Source: JAIRMO01 sp046533115
GTDB lineage: Bacteria > Spirochaetota > Spirochaetia > Treponematales > Breznakiellaceae
Length of the DNA: 64,000 bases
Assembly: GCF_046533115.1 (NCBI RefSeq)
Contig: NZ_JAJQRC010000001.1
Span: 186,001-250,000 of the forward strand
Direction of reading: 5' to 3'
The stretch's first letter is position 1. Each line of letters opens with the position of its first letter. Below are positions 6,628 through 15,356 of this stretch, in pieces. Below the pieces are notes generated by a model. It was not told where the DNA came from and made no database searches. It saw only the letters and a program-made list of their open reading frames with translations. Both the position numbers and the translations under genes were made by a program.

Positions 6628-8367
6628 GTGTCATCTACGGATACCGGGATAGCTTCTTTAGAAGAAGAGATAAAACAGCTTAAGATTCAAAATTCAAAAT
6701 TAACCCGGGATCTCAGAATTACACGAAATTTTCTTGATAGGGTCAGTAAAACCGTGGAAGCCAAGGAAACCTTGGGAACCATGTTAACTGCGGCAAACGC
6801 GAAGCAGCGGGCCTACACCGATATGCTGCTGGAAAGAAGTCCGAATATTATCATGCTTTTTGACGATGCCGGCCGTTTGGTGTTGAGTACGAAAATGTTT
6901 TTAACCCTCACCGGAACTCATAATTTTGATATTATAAAAAACAAAACCCACAGCGAGTTATTTGCTCCCTATTTTGACGCAAACGCCCTGCGGGATCTTG
7001 AGTCTGCCATTGGAACCGTGGTGTTATCCAAGAACACCATCACCCTGAACCGATGGGTTGATTTTGGCCGTCAGGGGGATCCCCGGTATTATTCCATTGA
7101 GCTTATGGGGATCGGCAGTTCCCGGGGCGCGGATGCGGGCATTACCGCGGGATTGTTAGCGGTTTTTATAGACTTTACCGATTTTCTCAGGGAGAAGGAA
7201 CGGGCCGAAGCCGCCAACAGCGCCAAATCAAATTTTCTCGCTATTATGTCCCACGAGATCAGAACCCCCATGAACGCCATCCTGGGACTTAATGAGCTTT
7301 TAAGCCGCAGTAACCTGGATGCTACCCAGCGTAAATACCTGCAGGATATCAGAAAATCAGCCCAATCCCTGTTGACCATCATAAACGACATCCTTGATTT
7401 TTCCAAAATCGAAGCCGGCAAGATGGAGATCATCAATTCCGATTACAATCTGCGCTCCCTGCTGGATAATCTCAAGGCGATGTTTGATATCATGTTTAAA
7501 GAAAAAAAACTGGCCTTTAATTTTTATGTTGATGAAAATGTTCCCCCCTTTGTTTACGGTGATGAAAACCGGCTGCGGCAGGTATTGACCAATATCCTGT
7601 CCAACGCGATGAAATATACCTATGAGGGATATGTTGATTTTTTTGCCCGGTTATTACCCGAGGGGGTTCTCCGTTTTGATGTAAAGGATTCGGGAATAGG
7701 GATCCGCAAGGAAGATTCGGAAAAACTCTTTCTGCCCTTTGAACAATTGGATACTCGAAAAAACCGGAACGTGGTGGGTACCGGTCTGGGGTTGGCGATC
7801 TGTTATCGTCTCTGTCAGCTTATGGGGGGGGATCTCTGGCTTGAAAGCGAATACGGCAAAGGCTCTACCTTTACCGTTGCCATTCCCTATTTCGAGGCCC
7901 AGGGTAATGCCGAGCTTATCGACTCCGATGAGGTTAAAGATTTTTCCGCCCCCGACGCGAAGATCCTGGTGGTGGACGATATTGAGATCAACCTGGATGT
8001 CGCCGAGGCGATGCTTGCCAGTTTCGACATCAAAGCGGATCTGGCGCAAAAGGGAATACTAGCCATCGAACTGGTACAAAAATTTTCCTATGATATTATT
8101 TTTATGGATCACATGATGCCCGAAATGGATGGAGTGGAAACGACCAAACGGATCCGGGAAATGGGGGAACCCTTTAAAAAAATTCCGATTATCGCCCTCA
8201 CTGCCAATGTTATCAACGGGGCGGAGTCTATGTTTTTAGAAAATCAGTTTAACGACCTTTTACCAAAACCCATAAATCTGGCTTCCCTGAATCATTGTTT
8301 GCGCAAATGGCTGCCGGAACAAAAAATTCACGATAAGACGGTATCGGCTTCGTCTCCGGTCAATTGA
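6628..8367 (+). CDS. soluble hybrid histidine kinase with receiver domain
   Basis: A 579-residue signalling kinase. It has an N-terminal coiled coil (about 8-60), a PAS-like segment (about 65-190), a HisKA domain with phospho-acceptor H209 (MSHEIRTPMN), a HATPase domain with N box NILSNAMKY, DSGIGI and GTGLGLAI, and a C-terminal receiver with D494 (FMDHMMPEMDG). No membrane segment is seen, so the input is probably cytoplasmic, consistent with the FIST protein encoded 12 bp upstream. The start is GTG at 6628 behind a strong AGGAGGGGA site. No output or DNA-binding domain is attached, so phosphate must go to an unlinked partner. It is convergent with the GH31 operon. Confidence 0.93.
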   Translation: MSSTDTGIASLEEEIKQLKIQNSKLTRDLRITRNFLDRVSKTVEAKETLGTMLTAANAKQRAYTDMLLERSPNIIMLFDDAGRLVLSTKMFLTLTGTHNFDIIKNKTHSELFAPYFDANALRDLESAIGTVVLSKNTITLNRWVDFGRQGDPRYYSIELMGIGSSRGADAGITAGLLAVFIDFTDFLREKERAEAANSAKSNFLAIMSHEIRTPMNAILGLNELLSRSNLDATQRKYLQDIRKSAQSLLTIINDILDFSKIEAGKMEIINSDYNLRSLLDNLKAMFDIMFKEKKLAFNFYVDENVPPFVYGDENRLRQVLTNILSNAMKYTYEGYVDFFARLLPEGVLRFDVKDSGIGIRKEDSEKLFLPFEQLDTRKNRNVVGTGLGLAICYRLCQLMGGDLWLESEYGKGSTFTVAIPYFEAQGNAELIDSDEVKDFSAPDAKILVVDDIEINLDVAEAMLASFDIKADLAQKGILAIELVQKFSYDIIFMDHMMPEMDGVETTKRIREMGEPFKKIPIIALTANVINGAESMFLENQFNDLLPKPINLASLNHCLRKWLPEQKIHDKTVSASSPVN

Positions 8368-8415
8368 CCCATCTCTTCAGGGGGACAATCCCTTTAAACC
8401 GTGGAACAGGGCGGG

Positions 8416-10776
8416 CTAATCCGGGACGCGAACCTGGACCGAATTGCCCCCCGGTTCCGGTATAACAACCAGTCCCAGGGGCGTATCCTGTACGTGTTGG
8501 GCAGCGGTGTTTTTTCCGTGCAGCCCCCGCAGGAGTGCCCTCCAGGGTTTTTCCTTGGCGCCGGTTTTTACGGTCCGGCGTTGAACGGTATATAAATCGC
8601 CTTGGCGCGAAACAAAAATTTCCGCTTCTTTTTCTCCGGAGGTATCATATATCATCGCCCGGGCACTTTTTCCGTCGCCTATGGCGAAAATCTCCGCGGT
8701 TACTCCCGCTGCATAATCGTAATCGGGCCGTTCTTCATTATCACCGGTGCAGATGATCGAATTCGGCGGGACCATGAGGGGAAGGCTCGTATAACCGTGT
8801 TTCTCCTTGCGCCATGCGCCTCCCCGGGTGGTCTCTCCGGTTAGATAATTAGTCCAGATACCTTCCTCCGGTGTCAGCGGTTCGCCGGCCGGTACCGGAA
8901 GGTACCATGAAACGACGCCATCCGCGGAAAAAACAGGAGCCACAAGAAGGGAAGGTCCCAGCAGGTACTGGCGATCCAAATAGGCACAGGCGGGATCTTC
9001 GGGGAATTCCAGGACCATGGCCCGCAGCAGGGGAATGCCCTCTTCATGGGACTCAACGGCGGCGGCATACAGGTACGGCATAAGACGGCACTTGAGTTTT
9101 ACAAAAAACCGGAGGACATCCGAAGCTTCATCATCGAAATTCCAGGGTACCCGGTAGGACTGGTTTCCGTGCAGCCGGCTGTGGGAGGAGAGCAGGCCGA
9201 AAGCGGCCCACCGTTTGAAAAGATCCGGCGTGGCGGTCTGTTCAAAGCCGGAGATATCGTGGCTCCAGAAACCAAAACCCGTAATACCGAGGGAGAGTCC
9301 GCCCCGCAGAGTTTCGGCCATGGATTCATAGGTGGCCGCACAGTCCCCGCCCCAGTGAACCGGAAAACGCTGGCCCCCTACCGTGGCGGACCGGGCAAAG
9401 ACCACGGCTTCACCCGGTCCCCGGGTTTCCTCAAGCAGGGTAAATACCGCCCGGTTGTAAAGGAAGGTGTAATAATTGTGCATCCTCTTTGGATCCGCTC
9501 CTGAGTACCAGACCACATCCGTGGGGATCCGTTCACCGAAATCGGTCTTGAAGCAGTCCACCCCCATATCGAGGAGGTTTTTCAGTTTGCCGCAGTACCA
9601 GGCCGTTGCCGCGGGGTTGGTGAAATCTACGAGACCCATTCCCGCCTGCCAACGATCCCATTGCCACACATCCCCCGACGTTCTTTTGACAAGGTAGCCT
9701 TTGGCCATTCCTTCGGCGAAAAGCGGTGATTTTTGTGCAACGTAGGGATTGATCCACAGGCATATCTTGAGCCCCTTTTCATGGAGCCGCCGCAGCATTC
9801 CCTTGGGATCAGGGAACAGTTCCCTATTCCATTCAAAATCAACCCAGCGGCATTCCCTCATCCAGAAGCAGTCAAAGTGAAATACCGAGAGGGGGATATT
9901 CCGTTCCCTCATACCGTCGATGAAGGAAGTCACCGTTTTTTCGTCATAGTTGGTGGTAAAGGAGGTGGAAAGCCAGAGTCCGAAGGACCAGGCCGGGGGC
10001 AGGGCCGGCCTGCCGGTGATACCGGTGTATTTGCGGAGTATATCTTTCAAGGTATCGCCGGCGATAATATAATAATTGATTTTCTGGCCGGGGACGGAGA
10101 ACTGAACCGCGCTTACCACTTCGCTGGCGACTTCAAAGGACACCTTTTCCGGTTCGTTTACCAGAACCCCGTAACCCCGGCTGCTGAGGTAGAAGGGAAT
10201 GTTTTTATAGGCCTGCTCACTGGCGGTTCCCCCATCCTCGTTCCAGATATCCACCGTCTGTCCGTTTTTAACAAAAGCGGTGAACCGTTCCCCCAAACCG
10301 TAGATCGTTTCCCCGACCGACAGATCGAGGTACTGTACCATAAAACACGCCCCACCCGCATCGGTATAATACGCCGAATTCCTGCCTGAAATTCCCGTGA
10401 GCTTTTTTCCGCCGCGAAACAGGGAAACATTCCAGGTCTGTTTTGACGATACCAGGGAGAGGGCGCCTGAATGGAGGCTGATGGTGGCCTCGTCTTCTTC
10501 AACATGAGCGTCGGCCGAAAGGGAGGTAAGATCAAAGCAGGGGCCCCGTTCGGCGGAACCCCGGTGATGGTACATGGTTACCTGGATAACATCATCACCG
10601 GCGGATGAAAATTCCGCAGTGATGAGCGGGATACTGACGATCCGTTCATCGGGGAGTTTCCTGTCCGTGGCATACACGGTAAAGGAATTCCGATCTTTTT
10701 CGGTGTCCACCACGTCGACCAAGTTGATGCGCGACAACCCTTCCCGTATTTCCCAATAGCCGTCCCGGAATTTCAT
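8416..10776 (-). CDS. yicI: GH31 alpha-xylosidase, YicI type
   Basis: A 786-residue glycoside hydrolase family 31 enzyme. The nucleophile is D412 in KTDFGERIP and the acid/base is D478 in HWGGDCAATYES. These sit at a constant four-residue offset from Asp416 and Asp482 of E. coli YicI, and the KTDFGE signature marks the alpha-xylosidase branch over alpha-glucosidases. There is no signal peptide, so it acts on imported xylosides such as isoprimeverose. It is the last gene of a minus-strand operon after another GH31 gene (53-bp gap), with a clear AGGGAGA ribosome site. Confidence 0.93.
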   Translation of the reverse strand: MKFRDGYWEIREGLSRINLVDVVDTEKDRNSFTVYATDRKLPDERIVSIPLITAEFSSAGDDVIQVTMYHHRGSAERGPCFDLTSLSADAHVEEDEATISLHSGALSLVSSKQTWNVSLFRGGKKLTGISGRNSAYYTDAGGACFMVQYLDLSVGETIYGLGERFTAFVKNGQTVDIWNEDGGTASEQAYKNIPFYLSSRGYGVLVNEPEKVSFEVASEVVSAVQFSVPGQKINYYIIAGDTLKDILRKYTGITGRPALPPAWSFGLWLSTSFTTNYDEKTVTSFIDGMRERNIPLSVFHFDCFWMRECRWVDFEWNRELFPDPKGMLRRLHEKGLKICLWINPYVAQKSPLFAEGMAKGYLVKRTSGDVWQWDRWQAGMGLVDFTNPAATAWYCGKLKNLLDMGVDCFKTDFGERIPTDVVWYSGADPKRMHNYYTFLYNRAVFTLLEETRGPGEAVVFARSATVGGQRFPVHWGGDCAATYESMAETLRGGLSLGITGFGFWSHDISGFEQTATPDLFKRWAAFGLLSSHSRLHGNQSYRVPWNFDDEASDVLRFFVKLKCRLMPYLYAAAVESHEEGIPLLRAMVLEFPEDPACAYLDRQYLLGPSLLVAPVFSADGVVSWYLPVPAGEPLTPEEGIWTNYLTGETTRGGAWRKEKHGYTSLPLMVPPNSIICTGDNEERPDYDYAAGVTAEIFAIGDGKSARAMIYDTSGEKEAEIFVSRQGDLYTVQRRTVKTGAKEKPWRALLRGLHGKNTAAQHVQDTPLGLVVIPEPGGNSVQVRVPD

Positions 10777-10829
10777 CTTTGTCTCCCTTTCCTTTTTTGC
10801 ATGCCTAACGGAGTAAAAGCCGTAAGTCT

Positions 10830-12869
10830 TTACCCAAACTTTGTACCGTCCCGGCTAAAGACGGGAATCCTCTCTAGGGGGGCATTAACCCTGAGGCTCC
10901 CGCCCCCTTCAAAGCTTTCGCCGGTCCAGGCATCGGTCCACTTCTGTCCTGAGGGAAGGTAGACTTCCCGTTCCCGGGCCCCTTCGTAGAGGATGGGCGC
11001 CACAAGGTAGTTGGGACCGAACATGAACTGGTCCTCGGTATCCCAGGACTTTTTATCCCCGGGAAAGTCGTAGAACAGGGGCCGCATCACCGGGGTTCCC
11101 CTTTCGTGGGCGGCCCTCATTTGATCCGCCACATAGGGCCGCAGTTTTTCCCGGAGGAAGAGGTATTTTTTGCAAATTTCATAAACTTCTTCCGTGTACG
11201 ACCAGACCTCATTGTCGGCGCCGGAACGGCAGGTAGCCCCACCGGTGGTACCATATTGCGGCTTGATAGGGTCCCGGTAACCGTGGAGCCGCATCACCGG
11301 ACAGAAGCAACCCCACTGGAACCATCGGATGAAAAGTTCGTGGAAACGGGGGTCCGTCACTTCGCCGCCGAAGAACCCCCCTATGTCGGTAGTCCACCAG
11401 GGGATCCCCGCGATACCCATATTGAGACCCGCCGCAAGCTGGTTCCGCAGACTCTCGAAGGTGGAATGGATGTCCCCCGACCAAACCAGGGCACCGTAAC
11501 GCTGGCTCCCCGCCCAGGCACAGCGGAGGAGGTTGAGGATCCTATCCTGTCCTGCTTCCTTCATGCCGTCAAAGAAAGTTTTCGCATACATGAGGGGGTA
11601 CACATTGCCGATCTGAATGTCCGGCCCCAGATAGTAACGGTAGTTATCAAAATCGTAGACCGTATATTCCGGTTCCGCTTCGTCGAGCCAAAAGATTCTG
11701 ACCCCCTTGTCATAGTAATTCTTTTTCGCCTTTTCCCAGACATAGGAACGGGCCTCGGGGTTGGTGGCATCAAAGTGGATGGTGTTCCCCTGAAAGTCCA
11801 TACCAATACGGTAACCCCGTTCTGTACGGATGAGGAGACCCCGTTCCAGCATCTCCTGCCAGTTTTCGCTCCGCCTGTCTACGGTAGGCCAGACGGAGAC
11901 CATGAGTTCTATGTTCATCTTTGTTAACTCGGCGATCATGGCGTCTGGATCCGGCCAGTAGACGGGATCGAATTTCCATTCCCCCTGATAGGGCCAGTGG
12001 AAAAAGTCTACCACAATAACAGAAATGGGGAGTCCCCGCTTTTTGTATTCCCTGGCTACCGCTAAAAGTTCTTCCTGGGTCTGGTAGCGGAGCTTACACT
12101 GCCAGAAACCCGTGGCGTAGTCAGGCATCATGGGGACGGTCCCCGTGGCCTTGGAGTAGGCTTCCTCTATTTCGGCGGGTGTGTCTCCGGCGGTGATCCA
12201 GTAGTCGATCTTTTTCGACGACCGCGCTTCCCAGGTGGTGAGGTTTTTCCCGAAACAGACCCGGCCCACGGCAGGGTTGTTCCAGAGGAAGCCATAGCCC
12301 AGAGAGGAGATCATGAAGGGGACGCTTGCCTGGGAATTGCGGTGGGCGAGTTCCAGGTCACTCCCCTTAAGGTTGAGGTAAGGCTGCTGATACTGGCCCA
12401 TGCCGTATATCCTTTCATCCGGCGAGACCGATTCAAAACGGACGGCGATCTCGTAATCGCCGCCGATGATGGGCCGGAATTCCCGGGCTTCCAGTTCCAG
12501 TGAACTGTAGGTCCGGTCCTTTATGTCCAGGCGGCTGCGGAGGTATTCGTTGAGGAGTAGTTCTCCCCGGGCGTTGTACACCTGTATCTGGCCTATCTTC
12601 GAGATCCGCGCCTCTATCCTACCGTTTCGTATGGAGCCGCCGTTTTCTCCGATGGTAATCTCGACAGGGCAGGGGACTTGAGGAAGCAGGGCCCAGTCAT
12701 CAATATTCCCCCGGTCAAGCCCACCCGCTTCCCCGCTTGAGCCGGGTATCGTCGCCAGTTTGGTGGATCGGACCCGAAGGCTGTTTTCGCCCCAGCCTTC
12801 TATCCAGAGTTTTTCCGCGTCATAGCGGTAAACAAGACGGTTCTGTTCTTTGGTAAAAAACGATGACAT
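10830..12869 (-). CDS. GH31 glycoside hydrolase, probable alpha-xylosidase
   Basis: A second, more divergent GH31 enzyme of 679 residues. The mutarotase-like N domain and TIM barrel are present (YGMGQYQQPYL, GFWQCKLRY). The nucleophile is the Asp in IFWLDEAEPEY and the acid/base is in VWSGDIHSTFES. The GFWQCKLRYQTQEELL and LDEAEPEY signatures are those of XylS/Xyl31-type alpha-xylosidases. It has no signal peptide. It follows the YesL-like gene by 49 bp in the CUT1 transporter operon. It probably differs from the YicI-type partner in chain length or aglycone preference. Alpha-glucosidase activity cannot be excluded. Confidence 0.88.
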   Translation of the reverse strand: MSSFFTKEQNRLVYRYDAEKLWIEGWGENSLRVRSTKLATIPGSSGEAGGLDRGNIDDWALLPQVPCPVEITIGENGGSIRNGRIEARISKIGQIQVYNARGELLLNEYLRSRLDIKDRTYSSLELEAREFRPIIGGDYEIAVRFESVSPDERIYGMGQYQQPYLNLKGSDLELAHRNSQASVPFMISSLGYGFLWNNPAVGRVCFGKNLTTWEARSSKKIDYWITAGDTPAEIEEAYSKATGTVPMMPDYATGFWQCKLRYQTQEELLAVAREYKKRGLPISVIVVDFFHWPYQGEWKFDPVYWPDPDAMIAELTKMNIELMVSVWPTVDRRSENWQEMLERGLLIRTERGYRIGMDFQGNTIHFDATNPEARSYVWEKAKKNYYDKGVRIFWLDEAEPEYTVYDFDNYRYYLGPDIQIGNVYPLMYAKTFFDGMKEAGQDRILNLLRCAWAGSQRYGALVWSGDIHSTFESLRNQLAAGLNMGIAGIPWWTTDIGGFFGGEVTDPRFHELFIRWFQWGCFCPVMRLHGYRDPIKPQYGTTGGATCRSGADNEVWSYTEEVYEICKKYLFLREKLRPYVADQMRAAHERGTPVMRPLFYDFPGDKKSWDTEDQFMFGPNYLVAPILYEGAREREVYLPSGQKWTDAWTGESFEGGGSLRVNAPLERIPVFSRDGTKFG

Positions 12870-12918
12870 ATTCTTCTCCTTGGGATTATTCCTTCAAAAC
12901 CGGCGTTCTGAAAAAACC

Positions 12919-13593
12919 CTATTTATTTTTTGTGCCCCCTGAAACGAGGCTTAAATACCAGTGATCTTTCCCCTCCGTCACGGTAGGACTGTGGCGGATG
13001 AGAAGGGGTTCCATTAATTGCGAGAAACAGTAGAGGGCCCCCATGGGTATGAAGAAGACAGGGGGGGGTAGAAAATACACCACCACCACTGCCCCGGTAC
13101 TTATCGCCAAAAGTCCCAGGGTATAGTGGAGATAACGGAAACACATATATACGGAAAGTTTTACCACCTGGGGTATGGTCATGTGAAAACGGGAAAGGAC
13201 GGGAAAAGCATACATCAATACCCCCAGGAGCAACGCCGCGATAACGGTGTAGAAGCAGAGGAGGAAAACACCGAAATAACCCCCAATATCGGCGGCGATG
13301 TTCCGATTGACGAACAGCAGGAAGATCAGGACGGCGAAGAATATCCATATAAGGGTAGCCTTGACAAAGTTTAGTCTGAAGGAACGCCAGAATTCGGCAA
13401 AGATATGCCCCCGTTCTCTCCGTATTGCCTTGACCATGGCGTAATAAAAGGCAGTGACGGCGGCTCCGGCGGTAACAAGGGGAAGGGAACAGAGAAGCCA
13501 GAGAAGATTCAGTGCCACGGCATCGAAGAATTTTTCCATCCAGGCATACAGCCCTCCCTCAAAGAGCCGTTTCTTTGTTTTGTCCGATTTCAT
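12919..13593 (-). CDS. YesL-like (DUF624) membrane protein
   Basis: A 224-residue polytopic protein with about five hydrophobic segments (for example NLLWLLCSLPLVTAG, WIFFAVLIFLLFV, LLGVLMYAFPVLSRF). The opening LFEGGLYAWMEKFFDAVALN and the pattern match the YesL/DUF624 family, which often sits next to CUT1 sugar transporters. Its biochemical role is unknown. The start at 13593 overlaps the stop of the upstream permease as ATGA, so translation is probably coupled. A longer in-frame start exists inside the permease gene but would add an unlikely basic N terminus. Confidence 0.85.
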   Translation of the reverse strand: MKSDKTKKRLFEGGLYAWMEKFFDAVALNLLWLLCSLPLVTAGAAVTAFYYAMVKAIRRERGHIFAEFWRSFRLNFVKATLIWIFFAVLIFLLFVNRNIAADIGGYFGVFLLCFYTVIAALLLGVLMYAFPVLSRFHMTIPQVVKLSVYMCFRYLHYTLGLLAISTGAVVVVYFLPPPVFFIPMGALYCFSQLMEPLLIRHSPTVTEGKDHWYLSLVSGGTKNK

Positions 13594-14438
13594 TCTTTTA
13601 CGGACCCTGCGGTCATACCGCTGACGATGTATTTCTGCAAAAACACAAAAGTAAGGACCACAGGGATCACCAGAATACAGCCGTAGGCCATGATACAGTT
13701 CCATTTGGTACCGTATTTATTGGTAAACTTGTAGATGTTGGCGGTCAGAGGCCGCATTTCCGGCTTGACATTGAAGGTCATGGAATAAGCCAGATCGTTC
13801 CAGCCGCCCAGGTAGGAGATAGTCGCCACGGTGATGATTCCCACCTTGATGGCCGGGATCATGATCTGGATAAAGGATCGGAACACCCCGCAGCCATCGA
13901 TCCGGGCAGCATCATCCAGTGATGCAGGGATGCTTTTGAAGTAGGGCCGCAGGGTTACCACGATGAAGGGAATAGAACTCGATGCGATGGCCATGGCTGG
14001 GGAAAAGTAGGTGTTAAGGATGTTAAGTCTGGAAAAGATCAGGTACATAGGGGTAAGCATCAGGGACGCGGGAAGCATCTGGGTGACGAGGAAGGTGAGA
14101 AGAAAAGCCCTGTTACCCGGTACCTTATACCGGCCCATACCGTAGGCAGTAGGGATCCCCAATGTCAGGGAGATCGCCATGGAACAAAGGGCGATGACAA
14201 AGCTGTTTTTCAGGGATATGAGAAAATCTTTATCCCCCAGGTTTCGCATCCAAGGATCGAGGGTAAACTGGTGGGGAAAATAGGTAACGAGCTTCCCGAA
14301 GGATTCCGTATCGGTTTTGAAGGACATGCAGAGGAGCCAGTAGAGGGGGAAGAGGAAGATCACCACCACCATGAGGGAGATGAGGCAGAGCAGGGTATTT
14401 CTTTTTTTTGCCCTGGTACCGAAAAAAAATTTAATCAT
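13590..14438 (-). CDS. CUT1 sugar ABC transporter permease, MalG/AraQ type
   Basis: A 282-residue inner-membrane permease with six predicted segments, the first being LISLMVVVIFLFPLYWLL. The EAA loop that contacts the ATPase is visible as SLDDAARIDGCGVFRSFIQ. The N-terminal FPLYWLLCMSFKT pattern is typical of the second permease of maltose-type systems. It starts 1 bp after its partner permease gene and overlaps the YesL-like gene by 4 bp. No ATPase gene is nearby. Such systems often share an MsmK-type ATPase encoded elsewhere. Confidence 0.92.
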   Translation of the reverse strand: MIKFFFGTRAKKRNTLLCLISLMVVVIFLFPLYWLLCMSFKTDTESFGKLVTYFPHQFTLDPWMRNLGDKDFLISLKNSFVIALCSMAISLTLGIPTAYGMGRYKVPGNRAFLLTFLVTQMLPASLMLTPMYLIFSRLNILNTYFSPAMAIASSSIPFIVVTLRPYFKSIPASLDDAARIDGCGVFRSFIQIMIPAIKVGIITVATISYLGGWNDLAYSMTFNVKPEMRPLTANIYKFTNKYGTKWNCIMAYGCILVIPVVLTFVFLQKYIVSGMTAGSVKE

Positions 14439-14439
14439 C

Positions 14440-15330
14440 CTACTGCTCCTCCGTGACGCTCATGCGCAGGTAAAAGAGTCCGATAAGAAAGAGGCAGAAG
14501 AACAGAATTATGGCCGCCGACGAACCCATGGAAAATTTGAATTCGGTAAAGGAGAGCCGGTAGGAATAGGTTCCCAGCACATCGGTGGCGTTAAGGGGAC
14601 CTCCGGCGGTCATAATAAACATCAGATCAAATGCCTTGAAGGTGTATATAAAGCCCAGCATCAACACTGCGAAAATCGACGAGCGGATGCAGGGGACGGT
14701 AATTTTCCAGAATCGTATCCACGCGCTGGCCCCATCCATGGCGGCGCTTTCATAGATTTCCTCGGGAACATTTGTAAGCCCCGAGGTGAGGAGAAGCATA
14801 TTGAAGGGAATGCCCACCCAGCAGTTCATGGCAATGACCGCCGACATGGCCATCGTCCCATCGGCCAGCCATATGGGGAGGTCTCGAATCAGTTTTAGCT
14901 TGAAGAGTAGATCGTTGATCACCCCGATCTGACCGAACATATTCTTGCCTACCATGGCGGTAACCGACATGGGCATCATGTAGGCGATAAGAATGAGTCC
15001 CCTGATAGGTCCGGCATAGGTGAATTTTTTTGAAAAGAAAAGGGCCAGAAGGAAACCTATGGTGAATTGTATGGCGATACAGGCCAGGGTAAAAACGATG
15101 GTGTTTCTGAACACCAGGCGGAAGACCGGATCCCTAAAAAGGTAAAGGTAATTGGAAAGTCCCACAAAAACATCGGAACCGCTTCTGAAAGTTTTAACAT
15201 CCACATCCCTGAATCCAAGAATAAAATTGTATAACAAGGGATACCCCAAGAGGGCAAGCATATAGACCATACCGGGAAGTATGAAGGCGTACCCTTCGAT
15301 GTTCCTTTTTGCTGATAAACTTGTCCTCAT
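14440..15330 (-). CDS. CUT1 sugar ABC transporter permease, MalF/LacF type
   Basis: A 296-residue permease that pairs with the adjacent MalG-type protein. It starts MRTSLSAKRNIEGYAFILPG, the usual LacF-type N terminus, and has the EAA loop EEIYESAAMDGASAWIRFWK. The start at 15330 has an excellent AGGAGGTCCC ribosome site. A longer in-frame start would overlap the binding-protein gene. The gene is 26 bp downstream of the solute-binding lipoprotein gene. Confidence 0.93.
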   Translation of the reverse strand: MRTSLSAKRNIEGYAFILPGMVYMLALLGYPLLYNFILGFRDVDVKTFRSGSDVFVGLSNYLYLFRDPVFRLVFRNTIVFTLACIAIQFTIGFLLALFFSKKFTYAGPIRGLILIAYMMPMSVTAMVGKNMFGQIGVINDLLFKLKLIRDLPIWLADGTMAMSAVIAMNCWVGIPFNMLLLTSGLTNVPEEIYESAAMDGASAWIRFWKITVPCIRSSIFAVLMLGFIYTFKAFDLMFIMTAGGPLNATDVLGTYSYRLSFTEFKFSMGSSAAIILFFCLFLIGLFYLRMSVTEEQ

Positions 15331-15356
15331 GGGACCTCCTTTGCGGGTTCTGCCGG

